Shown here piece after piece: positions 26,606-34,109 of a stretch of 49,083 bases of DNA (within the stretch, counting starts at the first letter, position 1; each line of letters opens with the position of its first letter). Made by a program: the position numbers and the translations under genes. The notes beneath the pieces are model-generated. The model had not been told where the DNA came from. It saw only the letters and a list, made by a program, of their open reading frames with translations, and searched no databases. Origin of the DNA: an uncultured Clostridia bacterium (GTDB taxonomy: Bacteria; Bacillota; Clostridia; Oscillospirales; Acutalibacteraceae); assembly GCA_937916195.1 (NCBI GenBank), contig CALFTO010000127.1, positions 1 to 49,083 on the forward strand, written 5' to 3'.

Positions 26606-27247
26606 TCAACAATATTCAATCATTTTTTCAATAGCATCTGCCATTACTTTATGGCCGAGATTTGTGGGGTGAATTCCGTCGATTGCCAAGTCTTTAGGTA
26701 AATTTATTTTCTGCGCTTCGTTGAAAACTGCCTGCATATCAAGCACCATTGCACCGTTCTCAACTGCGATATTTTTAAGAATTTCGCGGAACTCGTCAAG
26801 CACTTTATGGAATGGCAATTTTTCTTCTACCGCATCAATCATAAAGGGCATTAAGTAAAGCACTTGTGTATTGGGTAACTCCGCCTTAAATCTTCTGTAA
26901 ATTTCACGGATATGGGGCTCCATTGGTCGCACAAGGGGCGGATACTGCTCGGGCACATAATTCTCCCAAGCATCATTAACACCAATCAGCATAATGATAA
27001 CATCGGGCTTGAGTTTTATGCAGTCCTTTGTAAGTCTGTCATAAACATGATATGTGCGATTGCTTGCAATACCCTTGATTTGCACATCAATATCTTTACT
27101 GTACTTTTTAAATCTTTTTTTGAGTTGCAAGGCATAAACATTTTTACCCTTGATGGAAAATCTCATTCGACGATTAAACTTAACATCTGTAATGCTGTCA
27201 CCAATAAACAAAACCTTGCTGTCTTTTTTGAGTTTAATTTTATCCAT
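26606..27247 (-). CDS. SGNH/GDSL-family hydrolase
   Basis: A 213-residue esterase-fold protein. The catalytic blocks are LFIGDSITDVKF (block I Ser), a short block with KGIASN (block II), IMLIGVNDAWE (block III Asn) and the C-terminal AIDGIHPTNLGH (block V Asp-His). It lacks a signal peptide, so it is probably cytoplasmic; likely an esterase or acetylesterase on a carbohydrate. GGGGAGGG precedes the ATG. It is the last chromosomal gene before the island; ppdK was probably its upstream neighbour before insertion. Confidence 0.87.
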   Translation of the reverse strand: MDKIKLKKDSKVLFIGDSITDVKFNRRMRFSIKGKNVYALQLKKRFKKYSKDIDVQIKGIASNRTYHVYDRLTKDCIKLKPDVIIMLIGVNDAWENYVPEQYPPLVRPMEPHIREIYRRFKAELPNTQVLYLMPFMIDAVEEKLPFHKVLDEFREILKNIAVENGAMVLDMQAVFNEAQKINLPKDLAIDGIHPTNLGHKVMADAIEKMIEYC

Positions 27248-27321
27248 AACTTACCCTCCCCGATATATGCTATTGAAAGTATATCATAAAACATTGGCAA
27301 TCACAATAATAATTATGTATT

Positions 27322-27351
27322 AAAAAATCCCCTTGGATTGCTCCAAGGGGA
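27322..27351 (-). terminator. Original ppdK terminator, displaced by the island
   Basis: Stem TCCCCTTGG / CCAAGGGGA with loop ATTGCT, then TTTTTTA on the minus strand. It follows the orphan QAAIAEMK-stop tail at 27389-27415, so it was most likely the terminator of ppdK before integration. Confidence 0.75.
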
Positions 27352-27388
27352 CTGTTCATTTGTTATTCATTCAGAATAAGTGTTAAAC

Positions 27389-27417
27389 TTATTTCATTTC
27401 AGCGATTGCTGCCTGAG
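27389..27417 (-). other. Left attachment-site copy: displaced 3' end of ppdK
   Basis: The minus strand reads CAG GCA GCA ATC GCT GAA ATG AAA TAA, that is QAAIAEMK-stop. The intact ppdK at the right end finishes QAAIKEMK-stop. The uninterrupted identical core is GCCTGAG (27411-27417 and 48744-48750), short as expected for a serine integrase. The related copy at 28055-28077 shares GATTGCTGCCTG exactly with 27404-27415. I read this as the original ppdK tail pushed away by integration. Confidence 0.7.
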
Positions 27418-27440
27418 GTGTAACGAAGAAATGTGGGAGA

Positions 27441-27875
27441 TTATTTATAGAAATCGAAAAATTCTTCATATATTTTTCTTGCTTGTTCTTCATCACCCCA
27501 AGATAGCGGGTCGTCAGCATAGCTTAAAGTGTGAAAAGGTTCTATTGTGTTTAGTTCGTTAGGCAACTGTTGCCATAGTGAATAGCATTTTCTGCCAAAA
27601 TCTTCTATAGAAAAATCATTAGACTCATATACCGTTTTCAAATCTTCAGTTAAGCATCTACCAAAAATATCAACAGAAAAGTTCTTGCACTCATATTTCC
27701 AAAATCTTTGTAAAATGTCAAATGCAGTATCGTAGTCATATGAACAACTTTCTAATTCCAAAAGTAACTCTTTATTCACATCAGAAAGAAACATCTTATC
27801 AAGGGTTTTACTATAATCAGTCCCATCGGTTAAACCAATTTTCCACAACAATGATTTGCATATCAACTTTTCCAT
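27441..27875 (-). CDS. Small acidic protein of unknown function
   Basis: A 144-residue protein with no family I recognise. It is acidic, rich in W, Y and F, and mostly helical in pattern, with no signal peptide or membrane segment; small immunity-type proteins look like this, but that is only an impression. AAGGTG precedes the ATG. It lies alone in a 650-base segment bounded by two attachment-like sequences (27389-27417 and 28055-28077), so it may be cargo of an older, reduced insertion at the same site. Confidence 0.6.
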   Translation of the reverse strand: MEKLICKSLLWKIGLTDGTDYSKTLDKMFLSDVNKELLLELESCSYDYDTAFDILQRFWKYECKNFSVDIFGRCLTEDLKTVYESNDFSIEDFGRKCYSLWQQLPNELNTIEPFHTLSYADDPLSWGDEEQARKIYEEFFDFYK

Positions 27876-27931
27876 ACTGCACCTTCTTTTTTATGATTAT
27901 ATCATATCGCACATCGAATTTCAATATACAC

Positions 27932-27966
27932 AAAAACTCCCCATATTCTTTCGAATACGGGGAGTT
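27932..27966 (-). terminator. Rho-independent terminator downstream of the recombinase
   Basis: Stem AACTCCCCATATTC / GAATACGGGGAGTT with one mismatch and loop TTTC, then TTTTTG on the minus strand. It stops transcripts from the recombinase operon before the 144-aa gene. Confidence 0.8.
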
Positions 27967-28042
27967 GATTGCTAGTTTAATAGCTGTTATATAGCTACAA
28001 CTGATGTAGGAGAAGTTGCAAAACCCTTGATTTTATTAGGGT

Positions 28043-29815
28043 TTAGCTTAATTCCTTCATCCCTTGATTGCTGCCTGTGTCGCCAAAGTTTGCAGGGGGA
28101 ATTATGTATTGGGGCGAGATTGTCGCCCCTTTCTTGCGGTTACCCTCCACATTCATCGGAATGGGAGAATCGCCGCCGAAGTCACCACGGAGATACCACT
28201 TAAAGCAGTCCTTTGAAACCTCGATTTTCTCTACAAAGGCTTCAATCACGCTTTCGGGAATATCGCCGTCGGTATCAAAATTGGTATATTGCTCCAAGGC
28301 ATAGCGGAGAACGGTGATTTTGCTTTCGTAGTCGATCTCATCTTCATCGGCCGGCTCAACCACCGGTGTCAGTTCTTCAATTTCTGCCTTGAGTTTGTCA
28401 ATCTGCCTGTCCACCTCAGCACGTGCTTCCTGGTAGTCCTCACGGGAAATATCACAATTGCTGAGCAAATCCACAAGATTTCTGCGCTTGGTGTTGGCTC
28501 TGTCAAGCTCTCGTTGCTTTTGCTCAATAAGCTTTGAGTTGTCCTGCACACGCACCTCGGTGTCGCCGATATGCTCCTCAAGCAAGGAGTTTGCAATTTC
28601 CAACACCTTTTGCTTGTTAGTTAGGAAGTGGCGGAAGATATAGTTTGCCATCATCTGCAGCTTCCACTCGGCTATCATCGGTGACTGACAGATGCCGTCA
28701 ATTGGTAGTCCACGTTTTAGGCGACTTTTGATAGTGCCTGTCTGCGTTGTCCCGTAGCATTGATAGCCGAAAAACTTTTCGCCATTGGCGTTGGTTCTCC
28801 ACTTGCGGCGGTTAAACCGTCTGCCGCAGGAGCAGATCATCAGTCTGCCCCATACGGTCTTTGGCGGTGTTACGCCCGTCAGCTTTCTACCTGTGGTTGG
28901 ATTTTTGAGTTTTCCCGTTTTGCTTTTCATAATCTTTTGCACCCTTTCGTATTCTTCAACGGTTATAATCGGCTCGTGTCTGCCTTGCACTTGTGTTAAT
29001 GCCAGTTCACCGTAGTTTTTCACCTTTTTCTGCACCAAAAAGTCGGGAGTGTATTCCTTGTGGTAGGTAATGATGCCGCAGTAAAAGGAATTCTTGAGCG
29101 TTTGGGAGATTCCCGTGCAATGCCAGTTAGAAAGTCCCGTAGCCGTCTTGCGCCCCGTTCGCTCCATTTCGTTTTTTATAGCCATTAGTCCGTGTCCCTC
29201 AAGGTACATATCGAATATCCGTCGTACCGTTTCGGCTTGCACGGGATTGATCAAAAAATCCACCTGCTTTTTGTTGCCCTCCACGATTTTCTCCACTCGG
29301 TCATAGCCGAGGATATTGCCGTTACCGTAGAACACACCCTTTTCCATTGAGATCTGCTGACCGCTTTTTACTCTAATAGAAGTCTTACGACTTTCATCCT
29401 GTGCAAGGCTCGCCATAATGGTCAGTCTGAGTTCTCCGTCACCGTCAAAGGTCTTGATATTATCATTAATAAAGAACACCTCAACACCGATGCGGCGAAG
29501 CATTTTTGTAAAGTGCAGGGTTTCCTCGGTGTTTCGGGCAAATCTGGACACCTCACGGGTGATGATAAGGTCAAATTTGTGTGCCTTGGCATCCTCAATC
29601 ATCTGCGTAAAGCCCGGTCGTTTCTCTGCCGAGGTTCCCGTGATACCCTCGTCAATATAACGGTCAATCAGGTTCCATTCAGGGTGGTGGTCAAGATATT
29701 GCTGATACCATTCCAGCTGATTGCTGAGTGCAGATATCTGTGCTTCGTGCTCGGTGGAAACACGGGCATAAATCACCACCCTTCGTTCGTCAAATTCATT
29801 GTATCGATACATCAT
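28043..29815 (-). CDS. Large serine recombinase (integrase of the island)
   Basis: A 590-residue large serine recombinase. The N-terminal resolvase domain has the catalytic serine in VIYARVSTEHEAQ and the arginines of ITREVSRFARN; a Recombinase domain follows (about residues 170-290). A zinc ribbon region has CSCGRRFNRRKW and further Cys residues, then a coiled coil (about 430-490) and a C-terminal domain. Such enzymes integrate and excise elements between short att sites without host factors. The last codons overlap an att-like sequence (28055-28077), so the C-terminal residues GMKELS may come from flanking DNA. The start overlaps the preceding 62-aa gene. Confidence 0.93.
   Translation of the reverse strand: MMYRYNEFDERRVVIYARVSTEHEAQISALSNQLEWYQQYLDHHPEWNLIDRYIDEGITGTSAEKRPGFTQMIEDAKAHKFDLIITREVSRFARNTEETLHFTKMLRRIGVEVFFINDNIKTFDGDGELRLTIMASLAQDESRKTSIRVKSGQQISMEKGVFYGNGNILGYDRVEKIVEGNKKQVDFLINPVQAETVRRIFDMYLEGHGLMAIKNEMERTGRKTATGLSNWHCTGISQTLKNSFYCGIITYHKEYTPDFLVQKKVKNYGELALTQVQGRHEPIITVEEYERVQKIMKSKTGKLKNPTTGRKLTGVTPPKTVWGRLMICSCGRRFNRRKWRTNANGEKFFGYQCYGTTQTGTIKSRLKRGLPIDGICQSPMIAEWKLQMMANYIFRHFLTNKQKVLEIANSLLEEHIGDTEVRVQDNSKLIEQKQRELDRANTKRRNLVDLLSNCDISREDYQEARAEVDRQIDKLKAEIEELTPVVEPADEDEIDYESKITVLRYALEQYTNFDTDGDIPESVIEAFVEKIEVSKDCFKWYLRGDFGGDSPIPMNVEGNRKKGATISPQYIIPPANFGDTGSNQGMKELS
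28055..28077 (-). other. Second attachment-like copy inside the recombinase 3' end
   Basis: The plus strand has CTTCAT-CCCTT-GATTGCTGCCTG; the right copy at 48725-48748 has CTTCAT-TTCCTT-TATAGCAGCCTG, and the left copy ends in the same GATTGCTGCCTG. In the ppdK reading frame this copy gives QAAIKG-stop. It probably marks the true left end of the recombinase-carrying element, with the DNA between 27417 and 28055 belonging to another, older insertion. Confidence 0.55.
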
Positions 29816-30000
29816 CCGGCTTTTTCTCCTTCCTGCTGAATAGTGAAATTAAACTTGGAAGCATCCACCACGTCAGCGTGCTGATTTACCATATTCCGAA
29901 ACATATATAACGGAATCTTGCCGTCGTGATAAAGCTGTTCGCAAAGCTTTAAGGCGGCGAAAATATGGTTGGGATTGTTATCCTTTATAATTGTAATCAT
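29812..30000 (-). CDS. Small protein upstream of the serine recombinase
   Basis: A 62-residue protein (MITIIKDNNPNHIFAALKL...) with a helical pattern and no known domain that I can name. AAAGGAGGATC precedes the ATG, and its stop overlaps the recombinase start (ATGATG), so the two are translationally coupled. That arrangement suggests an accessory role such as a directionality factor or regulator of the integrase. Role is inferred from position only. Confidence 0.7.
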   Translation of the reverse strand: MITIIKDNNPNHIFAALKLCEQLYHDGKIPLYMFRNMVNQHADVVDASKFNFTIQQEGEKAG

Positions 30001-30029
30001 AGTGATCCTCCTTTACAAATGTGCGATTT

Positions 30030-30950
30030 TCATCTCGCATCACGATTTCGCTGTCGGTGTCGGTGCAAAAGCTCTAAACCTTTCAGGATATCCTTCTTTA
30101 TCTGCTGTTCGGTGTAGGATTTCGGGAAATATCCGTTAAAATCCTCTCGCCTAAACCGCAAATGCTCCTGTTGGTTCGGCTTTTCCTCCGACATTATTTC
30201 GTATATTTGATCTTTTGTTAGCACACAGTCCTGCGATAGCTTTTTAAGTCGTATGCTCTGTGCGTGGGATGGTGTGCAGTCGTTTAGCTCAATAGCATCA
30301 AGCAAGATTCGCTGTTCATCCTCTGTCAAGAATGAGATTTCCACTGCTGGGCTAAAGGCAATTTTGCCTTCGTCTACCTTGGTGAGCAGTTCGGGAATAA
30401 GGTATGTTAAGCGGATATATCTTTGAATTTGTTTATAACTTTCTCCCGCTTCATCACCAACAACTTGAACAGACCACTTCTGGACAACTTGTCCAGAAGT
30501 ACTCCTACCTTGGTGCTTTATTGCTTCTAACTTCATCCGATAAGCAAATGCCTTTTCGCTCGGGAGTATGGTTTCTCTTTGCAAATTCGCATCTACCATT
30601 GCAATCACCGCCTCATCATCAGTCATTTCCCGAACGATTACGGGCATTGTTTTAAGTCCCAATACCTGACACGCCGCAAATCTGCGGTGTCCAGATATTA
30701 GCTCAAAGCCGCCAGACTCAAGCGGTCGGGCAAGGGCGGGGGTTATCGCCCCGACCTTGCGTATGCTTTCAATCATTTTATCCATTTCCTCTCCCGACTG
30801 AATTTTAAAAGGATGATCCTTGAAGGGGTGTAGCTCCTCAAGGGGAATATTGTGTACTCGCTCTAAGCGTGCATCGTCTCTTTCCGCCTGTGTTGAAAAG
30901 ATAGCATCAATGGGTATGGGCGGCAGAGTAAAGTCTGATTTTCTTGCCAT
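30030..30950 (-). CDS. ParB/RepB/Spo0J-family partition-like protein
   Basis: A 306-residue protein with the ParB N-terminal CTPase fold: HPFKDHPFKIQSGEEMDKMIESI, then ALARPLESGGFELISGHRRFAACQVLG (the GHRR box) and a helix-turn-helix region including AFAYRMKLEAIKHQG and SFLTEDEQ. ParB proteins load at parS and help segregate or regulate mobile DNA. No ParA lies next to it. The start ATG touches the stop of the PC4-like gene (TAAATG) with AGGAGGTC upstream. The nearby repeat array could be its binding region, which is untested. Confidence 0.88.
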   Translation of the reverse strand: MARKSDFTLPPIPIDAIFSTQAERDDARLERVHNIPLEELHPFKDHPFKIQSGEEMDKMIESIRKVGAITPALARPLESGGFELISGHRRFAACQVLGLKTMPVIVREMTDDEAVIAMVDANLQRETILPSEKAFAYRMKLEAIKHQGRSTSGQVVQKWSVQVVGDEAGESYKQIQRYIRLTYLIPELLTKVDEGKIAFSPAVEISFLTEDEQRILLDAIELNDCTPSHAQSIRLKKLSQDCVLTKDQIYEIMSEEKPNQQEHLRFRREDFNGYFPKSYTEQQIKKDILKGLELLHRHRQRNRDAR

Positions 30951-31166
30951 TTAGATGACCTCCTTTTTCGCTTTTTTGAGTAGCTTGATTAGTTCGTCAA
31001 TCTCATCAGGATAAAAAGCGATACCTTTCAGCGGTTTGCCGTTTCTCCAACGCCGCACGTCGATACACGGTGCGTTATCGCTCCACTTGATGATATTGAT
31101 TTCCTTTGTGTCGTTGCGGTTTTCTCCCGCAACTCCGATTTTCTTGATAATTTCGTATTCAAACAT
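30951..31166 (-). CDS. PC4/YdbC-like ssDNA-binding protein
   Basis: A 71-residue protein with the fold pattern of YdbC/PC4 ssDNA-binding proteins: EINIIKWSDNAPCIDVRRW, then GKPLKGIAFYPDEIDELIKLLKKA. Such proteins are common beside replication or partition genes of clostridial mobile elements. TTAGGAGGAAAT precedes the ATG. It belongs to the five-gene minus-strand module ending with the recombinase. Confidence 0.75.
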   Translation of the reverse strand: MFEYEIIKKIGVAGENRNDTKEINIIKWSDNAPCIDVRRWRNGKPLKGIAFYPDEIDELIKLLKKAKKEVI

Positions 31167-31178
31167 TTTTATTTCCTC

Positions 31179-31481
31179 CTAAAGTTTTTCGATTTGTTTT
31201 AAATAGGTACTGCCTTTGCTGCTCTGTCCGTAGACAAGCTTAAGCCTTGTGCCGTTGTCCATTTCGTAGAAGCCTAAATACCCCTGCCACCAGAACACCG
31301 GCGTTATGATCTTTCTTCCGTCTACCAACCGAAGAAAAAGACGAAGCATTCCGCCCCTTGCTTCTGCTTTCATTTCAAGCGTTCCGATATATTCACCGGG
31401 CTTGTCCATAAAAACATAGTCGCAAGTTACAATGCCTGCTTCTTGCATTTCTGCACGGCTGTAGACCTTGTTGTTTGCCAT
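31179..31481 (-). CDS. Conserved-looking 100-aa protein of unknown function
   Basis: A 100-residue basic protein beginning MANNKVYSRAEMQEAG, with a beta-rich core (FLRLVDGRKIITPVFWWQGYLGFYEM). No family recognised. AGGAGTGAGC precedes the ATG. It is first in the minus-strand module (100 aa, PC4-like, ParB-like, 62 aa, recombinase) and directly faces the repeat array, so transcription of the module should start in or near that array. Confidence 0.65.
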   Translation of the reverse strand: MANNKVYSRAEMQEAGIVTCDYVFMDKPGEYIGTLEMKAEARGGMLRLFLRLVDGRKIITPVFWWQGYLGFYEMDNGTRLKLVYGQSSKGSTYLKQIEKL

Positions 31482-32200
31482 TTGCTCACTCCTTTCTATA
31501 GATTAAAAATTCATTCTTTTTCGGAGAGTAACTTATATATTTATTTATATATTTAAGACCTCCGACCGTTTTTGGTTTTGACAACCACCTCCTTTCACTT
31601 ATTTGGAATTACACCCCTGATTTGCACCCCCTCACCAATTAGGAATTTAAGGACCGCTTTTGCACACCCAACTCGAAGGAAAATTTTTATCCCTTCACTC
31701 ATTTGGACAAGGGGTACTGTTTTGGACACCCATTTGTCGGGATTTTTGAAAAATATTTTTTGCCCTTCACTTATTTGCAATGGGAACGCTGTTTTGGACA
31801 CCCAAAATGCCAAAAAATTTTTACCCCTCTACTAGTTCCCACTGGGAAAGCCTAATTGCACACCCTTTTGAGAGAAAATTTTTAATCCCCTCACTTATTT
31901 GCAATGGGAAAGGGTATTTTTTAAGTCTGTTTGCAAAATTTCCTTTCACTTGTTCCCACAGAGCGACCGCAAATTATCGGGTGTTTTGAAAAAATTTTTT
32001 ACCCAACCTCAGTTCCTACTCGGAATCTCACCGTAGCGTTGCCTCGCTCGTATCATCGCAATGTCGTATCAGGTCGGCGCTATTCAATTGTCAAGTTTCA
32101 TTTGAGAGAACCCTTCGCTAATTCGCACAGAGAGCTTACAAACTACAAGGGTGTTTGAAAAAAGTTCCTTCACTTATTCCCACTGAGCGAGGCAATTTAC
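31482..32200. repeat. Degenerate ~55-72 bp repeat array between divergent modules
   Basis: About ten imperfect copies of TTCACTTATTTGCAATGGGAA start near 31594, 31631, 31694, 31766, 31828, 31890, 31945, 32008, 32114 and 32169. Most are preceded by an A/T tract (AAAATTTTT-ACCC), and several are followed by TTTTGGACACCC or a variant. Some copies carry a short palindrome such as TTCCCACTGGGAA (31836-31848). The stretch has no convincing gene. It lies between the ParB/recombinase module and the AbiE genes. Iteron-like origin, partition site or regulator array are all possible. Confidence 0.7.
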
Positions 32201-32334
32201 TAACCCCCTCTGCTAAATTTTCTTTTCACTTTTAATTGCTGACTTTTTTCTAAAAACGGAAAATCTTTTTTCGGCTACACCTTTAATTGCTAAATTTTTT
32301 CAGCGTTTAGACACTTTTCTTTCAAAAAGAGCAT

Positions 32335-32364
32335 AAAAAAGACGCCTATCTTTCGATAAGCGCC
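32335..32364 (-). terminator. Minus-strand terminator facing the abiE promoter
   Basis: A hairpin at 32341-32364 (about 8 pairs, loop TTTC) followed on the minus strand by TTTTTTATG. No minus-strand gene lies to its right, so it may stop antisense transcripts leaving the AbiE region. Confidence 0.5.
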
Positions 32365-32422
32365 AAATGATCTGTTAAATTCACAAATGATAACACAAAT
32401 TAATTTTTGTTTCGATTTTTTA

Positions 32423-32451
32423 TTGCTATATTCACACGCTTGTGCTATAAT
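32423..32451 (+). promoter_or_regulatory. Extended -10 promoter for the AbiE operon
   Basis: TTGCTA (32423-32428), 17-base spacer, TGC-TATAAT (-10 at 32446-32451 with TG extension). A 13-base palindrome AACACA-A-TGTGTT lies just downstream at 32468-32480, a good site for AbiEi autorepression, which is known for the family. Confidence 0.65.
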
Positions 32452-32502
32452 ACAAAAGAAAACATTAAACACAATGTGTTATCGTTTATTGGAGGTAGGA
32501 CA

Positions 32503-33102
32503 TTGGAACATAAAGAAATTATAAAGAATGTAATAAGCGCCAACGGCGGTATTGCAAAGCTGTCTGCTCTCACGTCTGCCGGTGTGCCAAAAGAAAAGAT
32601 ATATAAGCTGTGCTCCGACGGCTATCTTCAGCGTGTTCGCCAAGGCTATTATCAGCTTGCAGACGAGTTGATCCTCTCCGATGAGCAGGTAATCGCTTCT
32701 ACTATCCCTGAAGCGATCATCAGTATGGAATCGGCTCTGTTCCGCTATGGCTACAGCGATTTTATGCCGAGGGTTTGGTCCGTTACCGTGCCGAGAAGTG
32801 CATCACGCAGGCTTAATACCTCCGTGCCGATAAAGGTCTATTACGTTAAAGACGATATTTACGACCTCGGCAAAACCACAATCAGCGAAAACGGTGTTAC
32901 CTTTGCCATTTACGACCGTGAACGTACCATTTGTGATATGTTCAAGCATCGTGGCAAGGTAGATAACGAAATGTTCAGCAAGGCGGTAAACGCCTACGCA
33001 AACGATACAAACAAAAACCTCATCGCTCTTTCCGACTACGCAAAGAAGCTGAGGGTTTATAAAAAGGTTATGGAACTTATGGAGGTACTGCTTAATGGCT
33101 GA
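32503..33102 (+). CDS. AbiEi-type antitoxin (type IV toxin-antitoxin)
   Basis: A 199-residue protein with an N-terminal winged helix (IIKNVISANGGIAKLSALTSAGVPKEKIYKLCSDGYLQRVRQGYYQLAD, given in parts as seen over residues 5-55) and the AbiEi C-terminal domain with ESALFRYGYSD and TICDMFKHRGK. AbiEi neutralises AbiEii and represses its own promoter. The start is TTG 32503 with GGAGGT six bases upstream; the in-frame ATG at 32407 lies before the promoter and is not used. It overlaps the toxin gene by eight bases. Confidence 0.88.
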   Translation: MEHKEIIKNVISANGGIAKLSALTSAGVPKEKIYKLCSDGYLQRVRQGYYQLADELILSDEQVIASTIPEAIISMESALFRYGYSDFMPRVWSVTVPRSASRRLNTSVPIKVYYVKDDIYDLGKTTISENGVTFAIYDRERTICDMFKHRGKVDNEMFSKAVNAYANDTNKNLIALSDYAKKLRVYKKVMELMEVLLNG

Positions 33103-33991
33103 TATTGCTACATCTGTGCTCGCAAGGCTTAAAAACAAGGCAAAAGATAGCGGCAGAAGCTATCAGCTTTGCTTACAGTTATTTTGCCAAGAAGAGTTTT
33201 TAAGACGACTGGAAAAATCCAAATATGCAGAAAACCTCGTTTTAAAGGGTGGTCTGTTCATTTACTCTCTTACCGACTTTGATAGTCGAGTTACCGTTGA
33301 CGTGGATTTCTTGCTTAAGAAGATACCCAACACACCGGAGCAGCTGACAACCGTTATTGATGAAATTATCAACACGCCCACCGGCAACGATTTTATTACC
33401 TTTGAGATCAAGGATGTTGCGCCTATCGCTCTTGCAAAAAAGTATGCGGGTATCGGCGTTTCTATCATTGCTCACATCAAGAATACAAGAACACCATTTA
33501 GCATTGATTTCGGTGTCGGCGACGTTATCGTGCCCAAGCAGGAAAAACGCAAGATTCCCACACAGCTTGATGATTTCGAAGCCCCATCGGTCAACACCTA
33601 TTCTCTCGAAACAACTATTGCAGAAAAGATTGATGCAATCCTCAGCCTGATGGAATTTTCAAGCAGAATGAAGGATTATTATGATATCTATTACCTCGCA
33701 AATAAGTTTGATTTTGACGGTGCCACACTTGCTGAAGCGCTGAAAAAGGCCTTTGAGAACCGCCTACATACCTTTACCGCAGAGCAGTTTGAGCAGGTGA
33801 TGACTTTTGATAACGACGATGCGATGCAAAAGAAATGGAAAGCCTTTATCCGTAAAATCGAAACCAAGACCGATGATTTCAGCAAAGTAATTGGAACAAT
33901 AAACCTCTTCCTTGCAGAACCCTTCAAAGCGACAGTAGAAAACTCAACTTTTACCGCCCATTGGACTGCATCGGAAAACGAATGGAAATAA
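33095..33991 (+). CDS. AbiEii/AbiGii nucleotidyltransferase toxin
   Basis: A 298-residue DUF1814-type nucleotidyltransferase. The catalytic region shows LVLKGGLFIYSL then RVTVDVDFLLKK (the GG and DxD of the NTase fold), with later IDFGVGD and the helical SRMKDYYDIYYLANKF. Members of this family transfer nucleotides to RNA, with tRNA as a known target for some, halting growth. Overlap with the antitoxin gene ensures coupled translation. The pair may stabilise the island or give abortive infection. Confidence 0.88.
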   Translation: MADIATSVLARLKNKAKDSGRSYQLCLQLFCQEEFLRRLEKSKYAENLVLKGGLFIYSLTDFDSRVTVDVDFLLKKIPNTPEQLTTVIDEIINTPTGNDFITFEIKDVAPIALAKKYAGIGVSIIAHIKNTRTPFSIDFGVGDVIVPKQEKRKIPTQLDDFEAPSVNTYSLETTIAEKIDAILSLMEFSSRMKDYYDIYYLANKFDFDGATLAEALKKAFENRLHTFTAEQFEQVMTFDNDDAMQKKWKAFIRKIETKTDDFSKVIGTINLFLAEPFKATVENSTFTAHWTASENEWK

Positions 33992-34024
33992 ATTATTATC
34001 CCACATATATCTTTTTCTCAAGCC

Positions 34025-34081
34025 TATAATCATTGGAATCGCAAACTCGAAAACAAAAAATATATGTGCGATAATATCGCA
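34025..34081 (+). promoter_or_regulatory. Putative promoter and palindromic operator of the cargo operon
   Basis: TATAAT at 34025-34030 with a poor -35. Downstream at 34067-34081 is a perfect 15-base palindrome, TGCGATA-A-TATCGCA, 12 bases before the GGAGGGAG ribosome site of the first gene. A repressor bound there would block transcription. Its left half contains TGTGCGAT, a word repeated in other intergenic parts of the island. Confidence 0.5.
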
Positions 34082-34109
34082 AACACAAGAATTGGAGGGA
34101 GACGGAATT

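Noticed and set aside
27389..27417. tRNA gene as integration target
   Set aside because: No tRNA-like fold at either island end; the matching sequence is the 3' end of ppdK.
27980..28056. Open minus-strand tail ending NPNKIKGFATSPTSVVAI-stop after the recombinase
   Set aside because: It looks protein-like and precedes a terminator, but its frame through the att-like sequence matches neither ppdK nor the recombinase and has no start, so I do not call it a gene.
31595..31813. A 72-codon minus-strand ORF in the repeat array (WVSKTAFPLQISEG, then WVSKTVPLVQMSEG)
   Set aside because: Its apparent internal repeats simply reflect the DNA repeat unit; other units are closed by stops in all frames and there is no ribosome site.
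31590..32200. CRISPR array
   Set aside because: Copies are degenerate, spacing varies from 37 to 106 bases, the intervals also resemble each other, and no cas gene is present.
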